Of a stretch of DNA of 64,000 nucleotides, positions 23,476 through 41,820 are shown in pieces. The stretch covers positions 43,263 through 107,262 of the forward strand of contig JAHQIW010004653.1 of assembly GCA_019055375.1 (NCBI GenBank). The letters run 5' to 3'. This stretch comes from Parelaphostrongylus tenuis (Eukaryota; Nematoda; Chromadorea; Rhabditida; Metastrongylidae). A program made the position numbers and the translations under genes. Numbering within the stretch: the first letter of the stretch is position 1; each line of letters opens with the position of its first letter. Under the pieces are notes generated by a model, which saw nothing but the letters and a program-made list of their open reading frames with translations, ran no database searches and was not told where the DNA came from.

Positions 23476-24984
23476 TAGAAGTGCTGGAATTGGAACAGTG
23501 AAAAAACTATGTTTACGGATGAGAAAAAGTGACGAAAAACAGGACTTTTGATAAGGCTGAGGTTGAAGCTATGCAGAATGGTATCAAAGCGAAGAGAAGC
23601 AGCTACTCTTCTACAATACGGGATAGAAACCCTCTCTTCTACTCTTCGCCCCTAGGATGCGACATAGAAAACCTTTGTCCTACTTTACGGCTTTGCGATA
23701 CGGCATAGAAAACCCTTCTGCTCTTCGTCTCTACGATACAGCATGAAACTCTGTAACATAAATACGTTAGAACTTGTACGTTGTTCTTTTCCCGACATGT
23801 GGATTGCCATCAGTTCTGTAATCTCCCTTGATAAGTGGCATTGCAGCTTCTCCTCATCAGGCAAAAAAGATGTAAGTGAAATACTTCCACGATCAGTTTG
23901 ATGCAGTTATCCGCTGAGAGAAAAGCGATAAGTCGATTCGAAATCGTTCAATGCGAGACTACAAAAAGCCTGTAGAGATACATCGCACTATAGATTTGCC
24001 TGAAAATGCTCTGTTGCTAAGAACAGCAAAAGTAAGTAGAAACCCGGAAGAATAAGAATTCGAAGAATGAGAACCGTCTCGCTTGACTTTAGGTACAGCA
24101 CAGTTCTTCCATAGGCATTTATTCTGCTAGAAGAAGAGACGTTATTTGACCGAGAAGTCACTTACTGAATGTAACTGTCGTGGTAATCGTTTCATTCTTG
24201 AAACATCTTATGTCTCCTCCGTAGCGGCATAGTGTCGTCAGTTAGTGTTGGGTCCGATTTTTACATGTTCCACAGAATCCGATCAAACGAACAAGTCATA
24301 TATGACCTAAGTCTTTTGGAAGAAATCCTTATAAACTTGCCGTTTCTCGCAATCTATATGACAAGTCGCCTTTATCGGAAAACAATCTCTGAGCAGAAGG
24401 GAACTGATTCACACATCCCATCTGGTGAGAGTGATAGGAGAAATCTCGAGAGGATCGCCTATTGTGCTTAGTTAGGGGATTTTCATTGTAATTGGCACGT
24501 AACTGTAAGAATATTGAGATACGAACAGAATTCGCAAGCTTAGGCGAGCTTCAAAGGCGCGGATACCTTTACGGTAGCTCACATGTTGTTCACTGCGCCA
24601 TCGAGGGTCTCGCTTAGGTTTTCATCGCCTACGTTCTAGCGTAATTCAACATGGCCTTAGCTATTCGTTACTCAATCAGCTTGTCACGTTCTCAAGTGGA
24701 GACGACTTATAGTCTCGACTACATCTGTTAGGAGAGCTAGTAGTCTGTTATGAGCGGATTCGCTGTTCGCTCTGATATGATAGCATGATAACGAGGGGTG
24801 CGCATCTTCAGTACCTATGACTTGTAAGGGAAATCTCGTTATACCATCGTCTGTCTCAGTTCCATTATGCTTACTATCGCTTTAACAACTTCATCATGAT
24901 CGTGCTTTATGTACAGTCGGTGACTTCGATCTGAGACATCGTCAAAAAAAAGGTGTATTATTGTTGTTATTGGTCACCAAGCGG

Positions 24985-25135
24985 TGGTTTTGATGGTGTA
25001 GTGGTAGCACTCCCTCCCTGTAGCGGTGAAACGCGGGTTCCATTCCCGACTGAGGTCGAATTTGTGTACCACTCGATCTTCTTGAATGTATACAGAGCAT
25101 CATACCGCTGCCATAAAGCAGTCGAGTTAGTAGAA
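24985..25135 (+). repeat. TRL-B-like tRNA-derived unit
   Basis: TGGTGTAGTGGTAGCACTCC (box A-like), GAAACGCGGGTTCCATTCCC (box B-like), then the family tail TGTGTACCACTCG and ATACCGCTGCCATAAAGCAG. Confidence 0.5.
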
Positions 25136-25274
25136 ACATAAGTAGTGAAGATTAATATGCTACGTGTTCACCATATGTACACGGTGTTCGATCTATGTCC
25201 AGTTATATTCACACTGCAGAATTGTAAGCTTAGAGGCTGATACATAGTCATGTTAGAAAGAGTGATAGCAGAAG

Positions 25275-25445
25275 AGGAGACCCAATAGTGCAGTGGTTAA
25301 CGCGCGCCTTCGGAAAGAGTGGCATGCGCATTCGACTTCCGCTTGAGGTATAAGGTTTTGAATAGCTCTCAGCATTTCTTCTCATGTAGTTATAGCATCA
25401 TAGCATTGCTATAGAGGCGGTGAACTGAGAGTTCTAAGTAGTGTT
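25275..25445 (+). repeat. TRL-B-like tRNA-derived unit
   Basis: AATAGTGCAGTGGTTAACGC (box A-like), GCATTCGACTTCC (box B-like), then the tail ATAGCATCATAGCATTGCTA. Confidence 0.45.
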
Positions 25446-27044
25446 GATCGGTCAAATATTGCTGTAGATAAGGCGGGAAAATTCGTTCAATCTGAGGGCG
25501 CCTACACTGCGTCTCTATCGCGTCTATCAAGCTAAACTTGTTGTTAGGTAGTAATTGTCACTGTGGCCACACCTATTCGATTGATGATGTTTACGGGGTC
25601 GAAGGATATGGGCCAAACGTGGCAGCGTCCCCGGGTCATTCTCAAGCGATCCGGGACACCGACCACATCGCCATCCATAAATGACTTTCGGGCGTGGCTT
25701 CATACTCAGCGCTGGATTCGGGTCACATCGAAGTGCTGGTTCGTTCCGTTGAGCTCTTTTCATTAATGGCTTTCCTTGCTACCTCATATATGTGATACGA
25801 ATATCAATGTTTACATAGCAGTCGCGATCTCAGGTAGTGTGGTCTTTGATGCGACACCTTATCAGGCGCTGATAAGATTACTAAGTATGAAGGTAAACAC
25901 AGAATTTGAGAACCGAATTTTCCCTTCAACTTCGGCACTATCAATCGATCATCAAGTTTTTGTTGACTGATTAGTAAATGCAGAGTTTTCAGATAGAGTG
26001 ATCGATGGACTCTTCCCAAGAGGTTTGAGCGGCCAACGCCCCTATCACCGTTTGGCGATGTCTTCTTCATATTGTCGTTCCCTCGTGTACTCGTTGACTA
26101 TCCTCCCGGATAGCCATAGATTGTGCTCTCACTTGATTGATCAAAGATCAACGCAAAAGTCAATCAGTTAAAGAAGTCTATCGAGATTTGGTCCTTAAGC
26201 GGCATAGGTTTAGTGCCACCACTTTTTACCTTGACGGGTCAGAATTAGTTTTGCTTTTTTCTTTCTCAGGTTCTCAGATCTACTCTGGCCGCATAGTCCT
26301 CAGTGGCATTGTCCTAATCCCGAGGCCTCGTTGTGCACCAGATTGTGAGTTTTGGCAAGATTTTACGGTCTGTCAAGTCCTTTATTCTTCGATAGAGTGC
26401 TAAGGGAGCAATAAAGAAATGAAGGAATAATGTTGGTGTATTTGTGATCTATCCACAGCAGTTGGAAACGGTCTAGTAATAGCACATCGGTCGATGAACT
26501 CTAATAATAACAGATGACTGTACGTCTTAGCGCCGCCATCAAACACCTTTTGTACAGCGAAGAGGACGTTCATTAGGACATTTTGTATTCTACCCAGATT
26601 TACATGCCGTAGCTATAGGAGTCGTTTCGTTCCTGAAGAAGGGTCCCCTCCACCGTGAAGGCCAATGGAAGACAACACCATGAGGGTGCTGGACTCCTAT
26701 GCTCAGCGGAGTAAACGGAAAAGTCCCTGCTAATGTTTGGATTTGGTCGAAACACCAGCTTGCCCCTCATAACCTGGCTTATTCTCTTTCACAGGTTTTA
26801 ATTCAGGTCAAGTTAGACAGTTTTTCTGTTGTTGTTGCTGTTGTCGTTGTTGTTGTTGTGAAACATTCTAAATTATTACCGGCCGAATTTTTCCACTTTT
26901 ACTTTTCTCTCTTTTTTCCTTAAGCCATAGTAATGAGAATGCTTTGAGCTTCTCCGGGGTTTGCTACTCTAGTGGCTCACGAGGAATGTGAGGAAATGAA
27001 TCGAATGCAAGTGCTAAGATCCTATGTGACGTGTGGTCATGGCA

Positions 27045-27135
27045 AGGCACTCGATCCTTGACGGGATTTGAACTCCCGTATGACCTGTATTAGAGACGCG
27101 TGCCACTACCGAAACCATCGCTTTGCTACCACTCT
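27045..27135 (-). repeat. tRNA-like unit, reverse orientation
   Basis: TTGACGGGATTTGAACTCCC and GCGTGCCACTACCGAAACC, the reverse of a box A/box B pair; no tail recognised. Confidence 0.4.
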
Positions 27136-27801
27136 TTTTTCGATATGCATGCATAAGCATATCTACATATGCATGTATATACACTGTATACCCAATAACT
27201 GTCAGTAATGTGCGTTTATGTTTCGATCATGTTGCTTGCGGTCTTTTTAACTATCTTTCTGCATTTCACCAGAGGACGAGGCTATTTTCAAGCGGCTTTT
27301 CTCTTTTAATTGAAAATCGATGTATTTTTTGGTATAATCACAGTCCACATTATACAGTTAGCCTTGTTGCGTAGCGGAGTTCCCTTTCTAAGGGAGACGT
27401 TTGAAACTACTATGGGTTTATTTTGTATGACACTGGTGGAGAGTTGTCCCATCAGTTTTTTAAGCCTTAGCCAAGACCTAGGCGTGCTCTCGTAATTTCC
27501 TATTCAAAAAGTCGAGTAGAAATATACTTCAAAAATTGGTGGAATCGCAACTCTCCACGAGGGCGTTTTGTGCGTAGTTTAAGGCTTTTTTTTTTTACAA
27601 CAGCTTGAAGCACGACCCTTGACAGGGTTTGTTGAAAAATTCATCTATTCGTATCTAGAACGAAGTTTGTACTTCTATGAATTATACGGACAGCATCATA
27701 TTTTTATTATTTCAAAATTTTAGATGCCTCATATGAATATTCTCTTGCGTAGAAGAAGAGGCTTGAAACATGCTCTATTGTGGTATGACCAGCTTGCTGG
27801 C

Positions 27802-28010
27802 TAACCCTTTCGTGACCGTGGACCCACTGCCCCCATCTCTATAACTGGCAACTCTGGACGATCTGTCCAGCCTATGCATCTCTAACTCTCAAGGTGTCAT
27901 CGTTAGACGCTGCACAGTGGGGGTTAGAGATGCAAAGAAAGTGGAATAAGCCGTCCAAAGCTGCCAGTCAGATATACAGAGGCCGTGGGTCCACGATCGC
28001 AACGGGTAGG
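27802..28010. mobile_element. Palindromic MITE, family E
   Basis: CTAACCCTTTCGTGACCGTG at the left, GGCCGTGGGTCCACGATCGC then AACGGGTAGG at the right. Lies 300 bp upstream of the PRPS start. Confidence 0.6.
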
Positions 28011-28201
28011 GGAGTGTCCAGGATTTTCTGGATTGATTTTCTTCTCTTTTGTCAGGCTCCTGAACTCTCTAAATTTCTCTAGAGACGTCGTTTTTCTGTT
28101 TGCTCGAAAATTCTCCAGTGCAGAGCTTAAGATCTGTACTCGTACCGATCTTATTGCAGTTGAGCATCTATTACGCCTCTAGATTCTACTCTTAGTCAGT
28201 A

Positions 28202-28215
28202 GTGTTTTTTTCAGA
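28202..28215 (+). promoter_or_regulatory. Possible trans-splice acceptor of PRPS
   Basis: GTTTTTTTCAG followed by AGATTTATCG, about 95 bases before the ATG at 28309 and with no obvious upstream coding exon. This is the pattern of a spliced-leader addition site; inferred only. Confidence 0.35.
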
Positions 28216-28308
28216 GATTTATCGAAGATTTTCGAGTGACAAAACGTCGGAAAACTCTACAGAGTCAGAAGGAAAAGAGGAGAAGTCGCTATTCCTAAAA
28301 AAATCAGA

Positions 28309-34745
<6,437 letters not shown>

Positions 34746-35504
34746 TTTTAAAATAAACATTCTAGAGCTCTTGTAACTTTAGAATTTTCTTATAAGTTAC
34801 CTCAAATATCACCAATTTGTTCGTGCACATCCGCCTGGTAACAATTTGAAATGAGCTGGTTACCTTACTGGAATTTTTTTTTGGTTTTCTACTCATTTTC
34901 TTTCTGAATTCACAAGTTGACGATATCGTTGCCGACCATCCAAAGTGCACATGACCTTTGTACTTGTGTTCCTCGCCAGTTTCCGTCTGTATGTTACCAT
35001 GATCGCTCAGCAGATCAGTCATGGAAAGAGTGTTCTGAAGCTTTAGAAATTGTGCACCTGTGACTTTTCATGTCATTTTGGACGCGGATTTGTTTGTGTG
35101 AGTCTTTGGGTTGATTTTGAGAACAGTTAGGTCGGAATTTGTTGCAGCGCCTTCACTGTAGTTCGTGGTTAGTTCACCTTACGTTGTTCAGTTTTCTTTT
35201 CCTTATGTAGATCTCACTTTCTAGATGTGGTCAATAAAAGTTACACTGTTATTTCTAAAACAACTGGTAATAGAAGTTTATGCCTGTATTTTGAACTTAG
35301 TTATGTCGTTATGAGATGCACATGCTGCTACCTACCAATGCCTTCTTTCGAGACCTTTTACCATCCTGGGGATTGAGTCCAGGCTTATAGACAGTCGGTT
35401 TAATCGCTTCCATTGACGAGTTCAGAGCCCGTTCGGAGGACTCGAAGGTTTTGGCAAATTTTTAGTATAGGCGAGAAGGCCTACGTTTTTCCTCTACTTC
35501 CTTG

Positions 35505-35600
35505 GGAACACCGTTCGTGCAGTGGTTAGCACGTGCCCCCGAAAATGAGACGCGAGTTTAGTCTTGCCCAAGGTGAAAATTTTGTATCTCGCTCGATATT
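35505..35600 (+). repeat. tRNA-like unit
   Basis: CGTTCGTGCAGTGGTTAGCA (box A-like) and GAGACGCGAGTTTAGTC (degenerate box B), followed by TTTGTATCTCGCTCG. Confidence 0.4.
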
Positions 35601-35802
35601 GTTGGTTCTATTGTATCCTTTGGAGTTTTGCGTTTTGCTTAGGTAAGATGCATAGCTGGAGAGCTTGGGACATTCTAGAGCCATCAAGGTCGAGTCGAAT
35701 TCGATGTTTACCTTTCTATGGACTTTTTTGAGACCTCGCTTGAAATTCAGCATAATCTGATAGCATATTTCAAATCTTTCAGAGGTCTCGTGCAGCACTT
35801 GG

Positions 35803-35850
35803 ATGCTAGACGTAATATTCGGCTTTCGAGTCAACCCTCTTCAGTAGCAT
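35803..35850 (-). ncRNA. Hammerhead-ribozyme-like motif, degenerate
   Basis: Minus strand: stem I ATGCTA, core CTGAAGA (canonical CTGATGA), stem II region, AGCC then GAAT (canonical GAAA), ACGTC, and stem I partner TAGCAT. Stem I pairs perfectly over six bases. Two core substitutions make activity unlikely. Confidence 0.45.
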
Positions 35851-35968
35851 ATGGCTTCGGTTCAACCAAACCCTTACATATAAGGGTACTGGCGACCCCT
35901 GGCGTGCAGTGTGACATGTTCGGCGCCAATACTTTTATATGTAGTGCCTCGACTAAACCGAAAGGCAT

Positions 35969-36017
35969 GTGCTATTGATGAGGTTCGATAAGAAAGCCGA
36001 GACGTACGTCCAGCACT
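35969..36017 (+). ncRNA. Hammerhead-ribozyme-like motif
   Basis: Stem I GTGCT (35969) pairs with AGCAC (36012). Core TTGATGA (35975), stem II GG..CC, GAGA in place of GAAA, then CGTACGTC ending at the predicted cleavage triplet GTC (36008-36010). Two core substitutions from consensus. Confidence 0.5.
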
Positions 36018-36884
36018 CGAAGTGCTAGTACTGGACCTATGAAAGAGGAAATGTTCTAGCAGTTCATATGTTTTTAGACTATTTTTCCATGAACTTATCA
36101 AAGAGAAAGCTTTACTTGAGAGAACCAGTTCCATCAGAGGTCACGTTTCAGTGGAATTAAGGATACGGAAGACGGTTTGATCAGAAACCATATGCCATGC
36201 TATACCACCAGTAATAAAATGATAAGTCGGCCGGGTGACGAAAATAAACAGCGACAGATAGATAAGAAGTTAATGGCCTTTTTTCTACCAACGAATTTCT
36301 TCTTGGGGCAACTACTTACCTGCTCGGGACAACTATGACTCACTCTAACCGGTGATGTACAAGCCATTTGGAGACCATTTGTTGGCTACGATCTATATAG
36401 AGTCATTAGTGGTATCACTGAACGTCCCCATGTACAGTTGTACCGTCGGCGACGAACAGGAGCAAAATCTGATAGGAGACAACCCATGCCGCCCGTCAAA
36501 GCGAGCCATCAAAGCGCTATTCAGGTAGGACCGGATTTTTTTTTGTGGTGGCCTTCTTATGCTGAGGACAGAATACATCTTTTCCTGAGTGACCTATCAC
36601 CTGATATGGAAGTAAGTAGGACAATGGTTTGCTGACAGCACCGATATGACCTAGATGATGGCAGAGTAAGGGCATTGATGGTGGTAGTTGGGAATTTAGA
36701 TCACCAGCAATGAGTAGTCGACGGTTTGAACTCTCCTCAGGTCTCGCGTTCTGGTCGTATCTTAGCATTCCTTTGGTTGGATCTCACAGCGTACCGTTCT
36801 ACAGAAAAAGAAGTAAGTATTAAATTAAGGTTAATTACACGTTAATAAAGCTTGTTCTGTCCGAGCAATCTGTCCTGCAGTGAG

Positions 36885-37033
36885 AAGGATAAAGGGTAAA
36901 AGCTCCCGGTCTGAATCAATCCTTTAGGGATGGATCTAAGCGAACCCAGATAGATGGGAGGCTTGTTGGGCCTTGGGGGTGGGGAACGAACCATTGACCA
37001 TATGTGTGACTGGGCTGCTCCACTTGCACAGGA
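36885..37033 (-). mobile_element. SINE-A copy, internally deleted
   Basis: AAGGATAAAGGGTAAAAGCT tail, CTGAATCAATCCTTTAGGG, then a jump to GGGAGGCTTGTTGGGCC and a degraded head. About half the usual length. Confidence 0.55.
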
Positions 37034-37320
37034 CCTAAGAAAATTTTGGGAACCGCCTCTCTTCAAACTTCGGCATTACCAGTCAATATAGTATCTTTTG
37101 TGATCTACCTGATATCACGAGTTAAATAAATGAGCTTTCTTTGGCTAACGTTTCGACGCTTCGTCATCTTTAGAGCCGATAATTTAAGCTGATGTTTACA
37201 GTAAAGCTTGATCATTGTAAATAGAAATCATGAAGGGAAACGGGAAAAAGGAAAAATAATGCAGTAAAATCAAAATTTCTGGGTTGTATGACCGTTGAAG
37301 GAACATTTGGTATGTTTTGT

Positions 37321-37505
37321 ACAACGCCGCGCGACGTCAAATCTCACTCGGCTACTGTAATGGCGGCGTTTCGTCTCATGGGAAGGCAGGTTGGCACCCA
37401 AACATGTGTGCGCGGACATGGAAGTAATGATTGCCTACGGCCACCGCGCTAGCGACGGCGCGACGCCGCCTGCCTATCGGCGGTCATCCAGAAAGGGGTA
37501 ATCCT
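37321..37505. mobile_element. Family D repeat (CGTCGCGCCGTCGC type), copy 1
   Basis: CGCGCGACGTCAAATCTCAC, TAATGGCGGCGTTTCGT, GCGACGGCGCGACGCCG. Inverted relative to the copy at 40343-40530. Confidence 0.5.
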
Positions 37506-38114
37506 GAATCATGATTCAATGAATGTTCATAATCCATTCGTGACACGACGCATGCTTCGATGTCCTTCTTCAGTTCGGTGGGTTGCAGAATTTCCACTTT
37601 ACTGCAGTGTATATGTCCAATTGATCATTTGATAGAAAAGAGGTCAAATTAAGAGGAAGGAGTGAGAAGAACGAAAGAGCCATTCTCTGCACTTCCAATG
37701 ATTTTTAAGCCTTTCGCGATCGCAGATAATCCCTGCAAACGCTGCGACTCGTGACCGGCGCGCGATCTTCGTTGTCTAGTTGAGGTATTTTTTCTCTGCG
37801 GTTCTCAGTGATGCTATGATACTTCATGATTTCCCATAAACCATTCTAGAACTTTTCTTTTCATAAATGATTCGGATGTCAAACGTGATTTTCTTTTCGG
37901 TCTCACAACGCTCTATGAGAACCTTCCCCAAAACCAAGTCCAGTTTTGGAATCGGCGAGATTTAAGGTATTGAATGAGCGCTAAAGGTTCCAGCTAAAAT
38001 CTGTATCCAACGAAAAAGGCGTCTCAAATATTCTGTAGATGAAACAGTAATCAGTCATAAATCTTTCTATTTTGACTGCCACTTGCAGTGGTATGATCTT
38101 ATTAGTATACCCAA

Positions 38115-38215
38115 TATGTGGAGTACTGTGAAAAACGTTTGCGTCAGCCGGGATTCGAACCCAGATCTCACTCTTTCCGGGAGCGTATGCTAACCGTTGC
38201 ACTACGACTAACCGT
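38115..38215 (-). repeat. TRL-B half unit
   Basis: GTGAAAAACGTTTGCGTCAG, CCGGGATTCGAACCCAGATC and GTTGCACTACGAC: a single tRNA-like half nearly identical to one arm of the hairpin at 8628-8766. Confidence 0.6.
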
Positions 38216-38257
38216 TGAAACAGTAATCGCCGTCTTTGAAAAGTCAAAGATCGTGCT

Positions 38258-38372
38258 CTATAAGTCAGCCCTCTTTGACAGATTACTGACATGCGTGGCT
38301 CAAAAATGATCACCAGGCATATTGAAATTTGAGCTGTGGTATTAAGAAAACACTCGAAACGAAAGTCAAAGA
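38258..38372. mobile_element. Family J element end
   Basis: TAAGTCAGCCCTCTTTGACA, TGACATGCGTGGCTCAAAA, CAGGCATATTGAAATTTGAG, TTAAGAAAACACTCGAAACG, matching 22465-22570. Confidence 0.6.
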
Positions 38373-38579
38373 TCTATTTCTGGGAAAAGTCTTTAGACCT
38401 ATCAAATTGGCCAACAAATAGATGTTATTTCATTTTGATCGCTGAGGATAGTGTACGGGATTTTGCGATCGAAAAATACCGAGAAAGACTAACTATGACC
38501 TACCAGTGCTTCCTCAAATGCTGATGACAGTGTGTTTGTATAGTGGACCTCACCAGCGTCAAATGGACATCAGCATAGC

Positions 38580-38670
38580 ACCATTCGACCTCTGAGGGGG
38601 CCTGAACCCGCGTTTCACCTATACCGATAACGCATGCTGCCACTACGCCAGAGAAACCACCATTCATGCT
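38580..38670 (-). repeat. tRNA-like unit, reverse orientation
   Basis: GGGGGCCTGAACCCGCGTTT, CACCTATACCGATAACGC, TGCCACTACGCCAGAG. Confidence 0.4.
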
Positions 38671-38689
38671 AGATCGTTTACAACAACCT

Positions 38690-38925
38690 CATCGTGCCTG
38701 GGAGGCGTTGCGGAGGTGGGGTGTCGGATTTCTACTTGCAGCGTGGGATTCAACCTCCCAGCAGAGCCACCCCACCTGTGAAGGGATCTGACGTTCCCGC
38801 ACTAGGAGCAAAGTGGTAGTCTCCCTATGATCCACAGGGAACGGCGACTGCTTTAATGTGGCGAGGACCTGAGAAAGCCCCGGCTAGGCTCACCTAGAGA
38901 TTCCGGGGGACAAAAAGGCTAAACC
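38690..38925 (-). repeat. Dispersed repeat family F, reverse copy
   Basis: The minus strand reads GAGCCTAGCCGGGGCTTTCT, GCAGTCGCCGTTCCCTG, AATCCGACACCCCACC and CACGATGAGGTTG, in the same order as 16395-16655 and 47515-47785. Confidence 0.5.
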
Positions 38926-38989
38926 AGCTCAAAATTCCTTTTTTTTTATTTAAGCTCTTCCAGCGGTGGTCTGATATTATAATATACCC

Positions 38990-39205
38990 ACTGATATAGA
39001 GTAATGTACAAAACTTTTGCATCAGTTGGGACTCGAACCCACATTTCACCCTATCCGAAGCCGCGTGCTCGAACCGTTGCGCTGCCGACGCCTGTTTTCA
39101 CATCACTCATTAAACGCTTCGAGCACACGCCTACGGATAGGGTGAAGTGTGGGCTCGATTCCGAGCTAACGCAAAAGTTTTGCACGTCACTGTACATCAA
39201 TGGAC
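38990..39205. repeat. TRL-B repeat, inverted pair
   Basis: The left half (GAGTAATGTACAAAACTTTT, GGGACTCGAACCCACATTTC) and right half (GGATAGGGTGAAGTGTGGGC, GCAAAAGTTTTGCACGTCAC) are inverted. Confidence 0.6.
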
Positions 39206-39321
39206 AGACAAGACGAGCCCTTCAAGTATCCAATACATGGATCATTTCTGCTCATGGATCGACGGAGCAACGTTTCTACAATCATATCATATACGAAACC
39301 CCTCTAGTTCGTATCAATTGA

Positions 39322-39632
39322 TAAAAAAGGATAAAGGATGAAGCTCTCGGCGTTAATCAATCCCTGAGGGATGAGCTATGCATTCGTCTTCAATTTCTAA
39401 CTTCGTTCGAGGTGATTGAATGCATATCTGGCCTTTACAATGACTCGCGGTGGCTTCCCGCTAAACCGAGTCAGTGCTGCCTATCCTCCCAGACAAGTCT
39501 AAGACCTGTCTGGTACTAGTTTTACCGACCCCAGATGGATGGATGGCTTGGTGAGCCATGAGCGCGAGATTGAACCACTGACCTGGTGTGCGACGCAGAG
39601 CACTTCTAACCATTGCGCCACATATGCTCTTA
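39322..39632 (-). mobile_element. SINE-A copy, well preserved
   Basis: AAAGGATAAAGG tail, CTCGGCGTTAATCAATCCC, TGACTCGCGGTGGCTTCCCG, AGACAAGTCTAAGACCTGTC, and a tRNA-like end CCATTGCGCCACATATGC. Confidence 0.85.
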
Positions 39633-39702
39633 TCAATTAAAAAGTGCCTTTTATTGTCAAAAAAAGGCACAGTCCGCGGCTGACGAGAAATGCTCGTGTT
39701 GT

Positions 39703-39720
39703 CGCGCGCGCGCGCGCGCG
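39703..39720. repeat. (CG)9 dinucleotide tract
   Basis: An uninterrupted alternating CG run, unusual in this AT-rich setting. Confidence 0.9.
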
Positions 39721-39984
39721 AGTTCGATAAGGATTAACCGCGCGATTTCGTTATTGCGTGACGTGTTCAGGTGTTTTTTCCATTTTGAACAGGTTTCAAC
39801 ACGTTATTAATCGATTGCAGTGTAAAGCGAAATAAAAGAAATCGCGGGAAAGTTCTCAGAACGCGTTCCAGTCCGGATTTAAGTTGGATCGTCGTCGCTC
39901 TCCGAACTGCTATACACCACCCGTTATGTTCAAATCTTGTAAGTAAATGGCAAAGCCATTCAGAAATATGCATCTGAGGTTGAT

Positions 39985-40100
39985 GAGTGGTACGCAAGAA
40001 ATTGGACCCGATGCGGGAGTTGAACCAGAAAGTCACCCTTCTGAGAGCCGCTTACTGGCACTCTGCCCCGGATACCACCGCTTACTTACCACTCTTCCTT
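39985..40100 (-). repeat. tRNA-like unit, reverse orientation
   Basis: GAGTGGTACGCAAGAAATTG, GCGGGAGTTGAACCAGAAAG, CCGGATACCAC. Confidence 0.4.
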
Positions 40101-40342
40101 CGATGTGAACTATTTTAGGTCCTGTGCTATTGAGAAAACTTTTATTTTGCTTCTGCTGTTTTCTGAATGAATCTAATCATAGGAGAATTCGATCGTGAGC
40201 GAGTGATTCTTATATTTTTGCTAGACGTTTGAGCTCGTGGGCGCTACTCCTATGTAGTGATAACTCTTCCTTCCTCTGAGTTCTTTTGAAAATCCTATCA
40301 AAACGCGAATGATTTTATCTTTTTTTTTCGTTTATTTTATTT

Positions 40343-40530
40343 TAGCCCTCTAAGGACCACCGTTGATAGGCCGCCGGCGTCGCGCCGTCGCTTGCGCGGC
40401 AGTGCCATGCATGTCCGGCTGTCCGCTTGCCTTCCCACGAAACGCGGCGTCGCCATTACACTAGCTGAGTGAGATTTTGACGTCGCGCGATTTGGTACGA
40501 AACGTGCCATCTGGCTTTCAAAGGGCTAAA
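40343..40530. mobile_element. Family D MITE, copy 2
   Basis: Ends TAGCCCTCTAAGGACCA and TTTCAAAGGGCTA are inverted repeats. The interior has GTCGCGCCGTCGCTTGCGCG, TTCCCACGAAACGCGGCG and GACGTCGCGCGA. No ORF. Confidence 0.6.
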
Positions 40531-41043
40531 CAGCTTGAAATGTGACAGATTATCCGTGTCATTTAGTCCCAGTGGAGTACTTCCGGTGACAAGAAGACGA
40601 GTGGAAAATCGAACTCATTTACTGAACAGGAATTATTACTAATAGTCGGAACAAAGAGCCATGTCCGGCGACAAATCTGTGCGCCTGAGACATAGTTTTA
40701 TTTGGATTTTACAGCGTTATGAAAGGGTCTTTTCAAAAACCGGCTATGTAGGGTTGTAGCCTGAAGTCTCAGCTTTCGAATGGTAACCAACACTCCTACG
40801 AAAAGATCCTGTCAAGCGAATGAGGTCGGTTTTTTATTCGTCATTTATAACCGAAAAGAACTCCCAGTAGTTGATTGACGGTAGTTCTTGATCATTTTTA
40901 CGAAGAAGTGTCTTTTGATGTTTTAAAACCGTGGAAACTTACACTTCTGATAGCTCGCAGTAATTTCTTTATAGACCAAAAGACGGCATTATTAGTGTTA
41001 AATTAGGTTATAGAATAATAAAAATAATACTAATGATTTGAAA

Positions 41044-41340
41044 GCGCATGTTACTCAGTGATTAGAGGTGCCCTGCGTCGGACACAAGGTCGACGGTTCG
41101 ATCTCGCGCTCATGCTCACCAAGCCATCCATCCCTCCAGGGTTGGTGAATTGGTGCCAGACTGGTCTCAGACTATCTTGGAGGAAAAACAGCACTGAATC
41201 TGTACAGCCGGAGGCTACCGCGAGTCATTGTAGAAGGCCAGATATGCATTCAATCACCTCAAACTGCTGAAAATCGAGGATGAAAGCTAGGCGCATCCTT
41301 TGGGGACTAAACAACGCCGAGAGCCTTATCCTTTATCCTT
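41044..41340 (+). mobile_element. SINE-A copy, tail-to-tail with the next
   Basis: GCGCATGTTACTCAGTGATT (box A region), GGTTCGATCTCGCGCTCATG (box B), a CCAGATATGCATTCAATCAC core, and a GAGCCTTATCCTTTATCCTT tail. Confidence 0.85.
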
Positions 41341-41391
41341 CAATAGTAATAATTTAATTTAGTTTGATAACTTCAGAGGACAGAAGGGATA

Positions 41392-41680
41392 AAGCGCTTC
41401 CGGCGTTGGTCAATGCCTGAGGAATGCACCATGCATTGAGTTCCATTCGTAGTACCGTCTAAGGTGATTGGATGCATATCTGCTCCTTACAATAACTCGC
41501 GGTGGCGTACCGATTTATCAAGCCAGTGCTGTCATCCTTCCGGACAGGTCTGGCCTAAATAGGGCGACCTCGGCGATATGGAAGGCTTGGTGCGCACTGG
41601 GCCGCGGGATCAAACCATCGATCGTCGATTGATTGGTCAGTCTGTCGTAGATCACCTCTAACCGCTGTGCCACACGCGTT
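41392..41680 (-). mobile_element. SINE-A copy
   Basis: GGGATAAAGCGCTTCCGGCG tail, GGTCAATGCCTGAGG, CACCATGCATTGAG, and a head ending CGCTGTGCCACACGCG. Its tail faces the tail of the copy ending at 41340, 51 bp away. Confidence 0.8.
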
Positions 41681-41756
41681 CTTATGTGCCTTATAATGAC
41701 AACCTTGTGTTTTGGCTCATTTAGAGGACTATTGGAATTTACCGCGGTTATCAGGG

Positions 41757-41770
41757 GGAGGAGAGAAAGG

Positions 41771-41820
<50 letters not shown>

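Larger units (their letters stand above)
17150..28308. other. Repeat-rich intergenic region upstream of merlin and PRPP synthetase
   Basis: This 11-kb divergent intergenic span probably contains the 5' part of merlin and upstream sequence of the plus-strand PRPS gene. It holds SINE-A, TRL-B, TRL-H, a large palindrome, two inverted-repeat families and an E-family MITE, listed separately. The stretch 17854-18192 is open on both strands and could hide an exon, but shows no family resemblance. I found no supported gene in 23480-27800. A GTT-rich microsatellite lies at 26822-26858. Confidence 0.5.
35776..36045. mobile_element. Short TIR element carrying two hammerhead-like motifs, copy 1
   Basis: Ends CTTTCAGAGGTC and GACCTATGAAAG are inverted. 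The inverted arms extend inward over about 75 bp, and each arm holds a hammerhead-like core, one per strand, facing outward. There is no ORF. The same design appears at 49976-50335. Confidence 0.6.

Noticed and set aside
25527..25766. Paired open frames on both strands
   Set aside because: No family resemblance, no splice sites, and equally open on both strands; probably chance or decayed repeat.
38521..38560. CTGATGA strings elsewhere (38521, 46781, 63597) as further hammerheads
   Set aside because: None is followed by a pairing stem II plus GAAA-like core and a GTC with a stem I partner.
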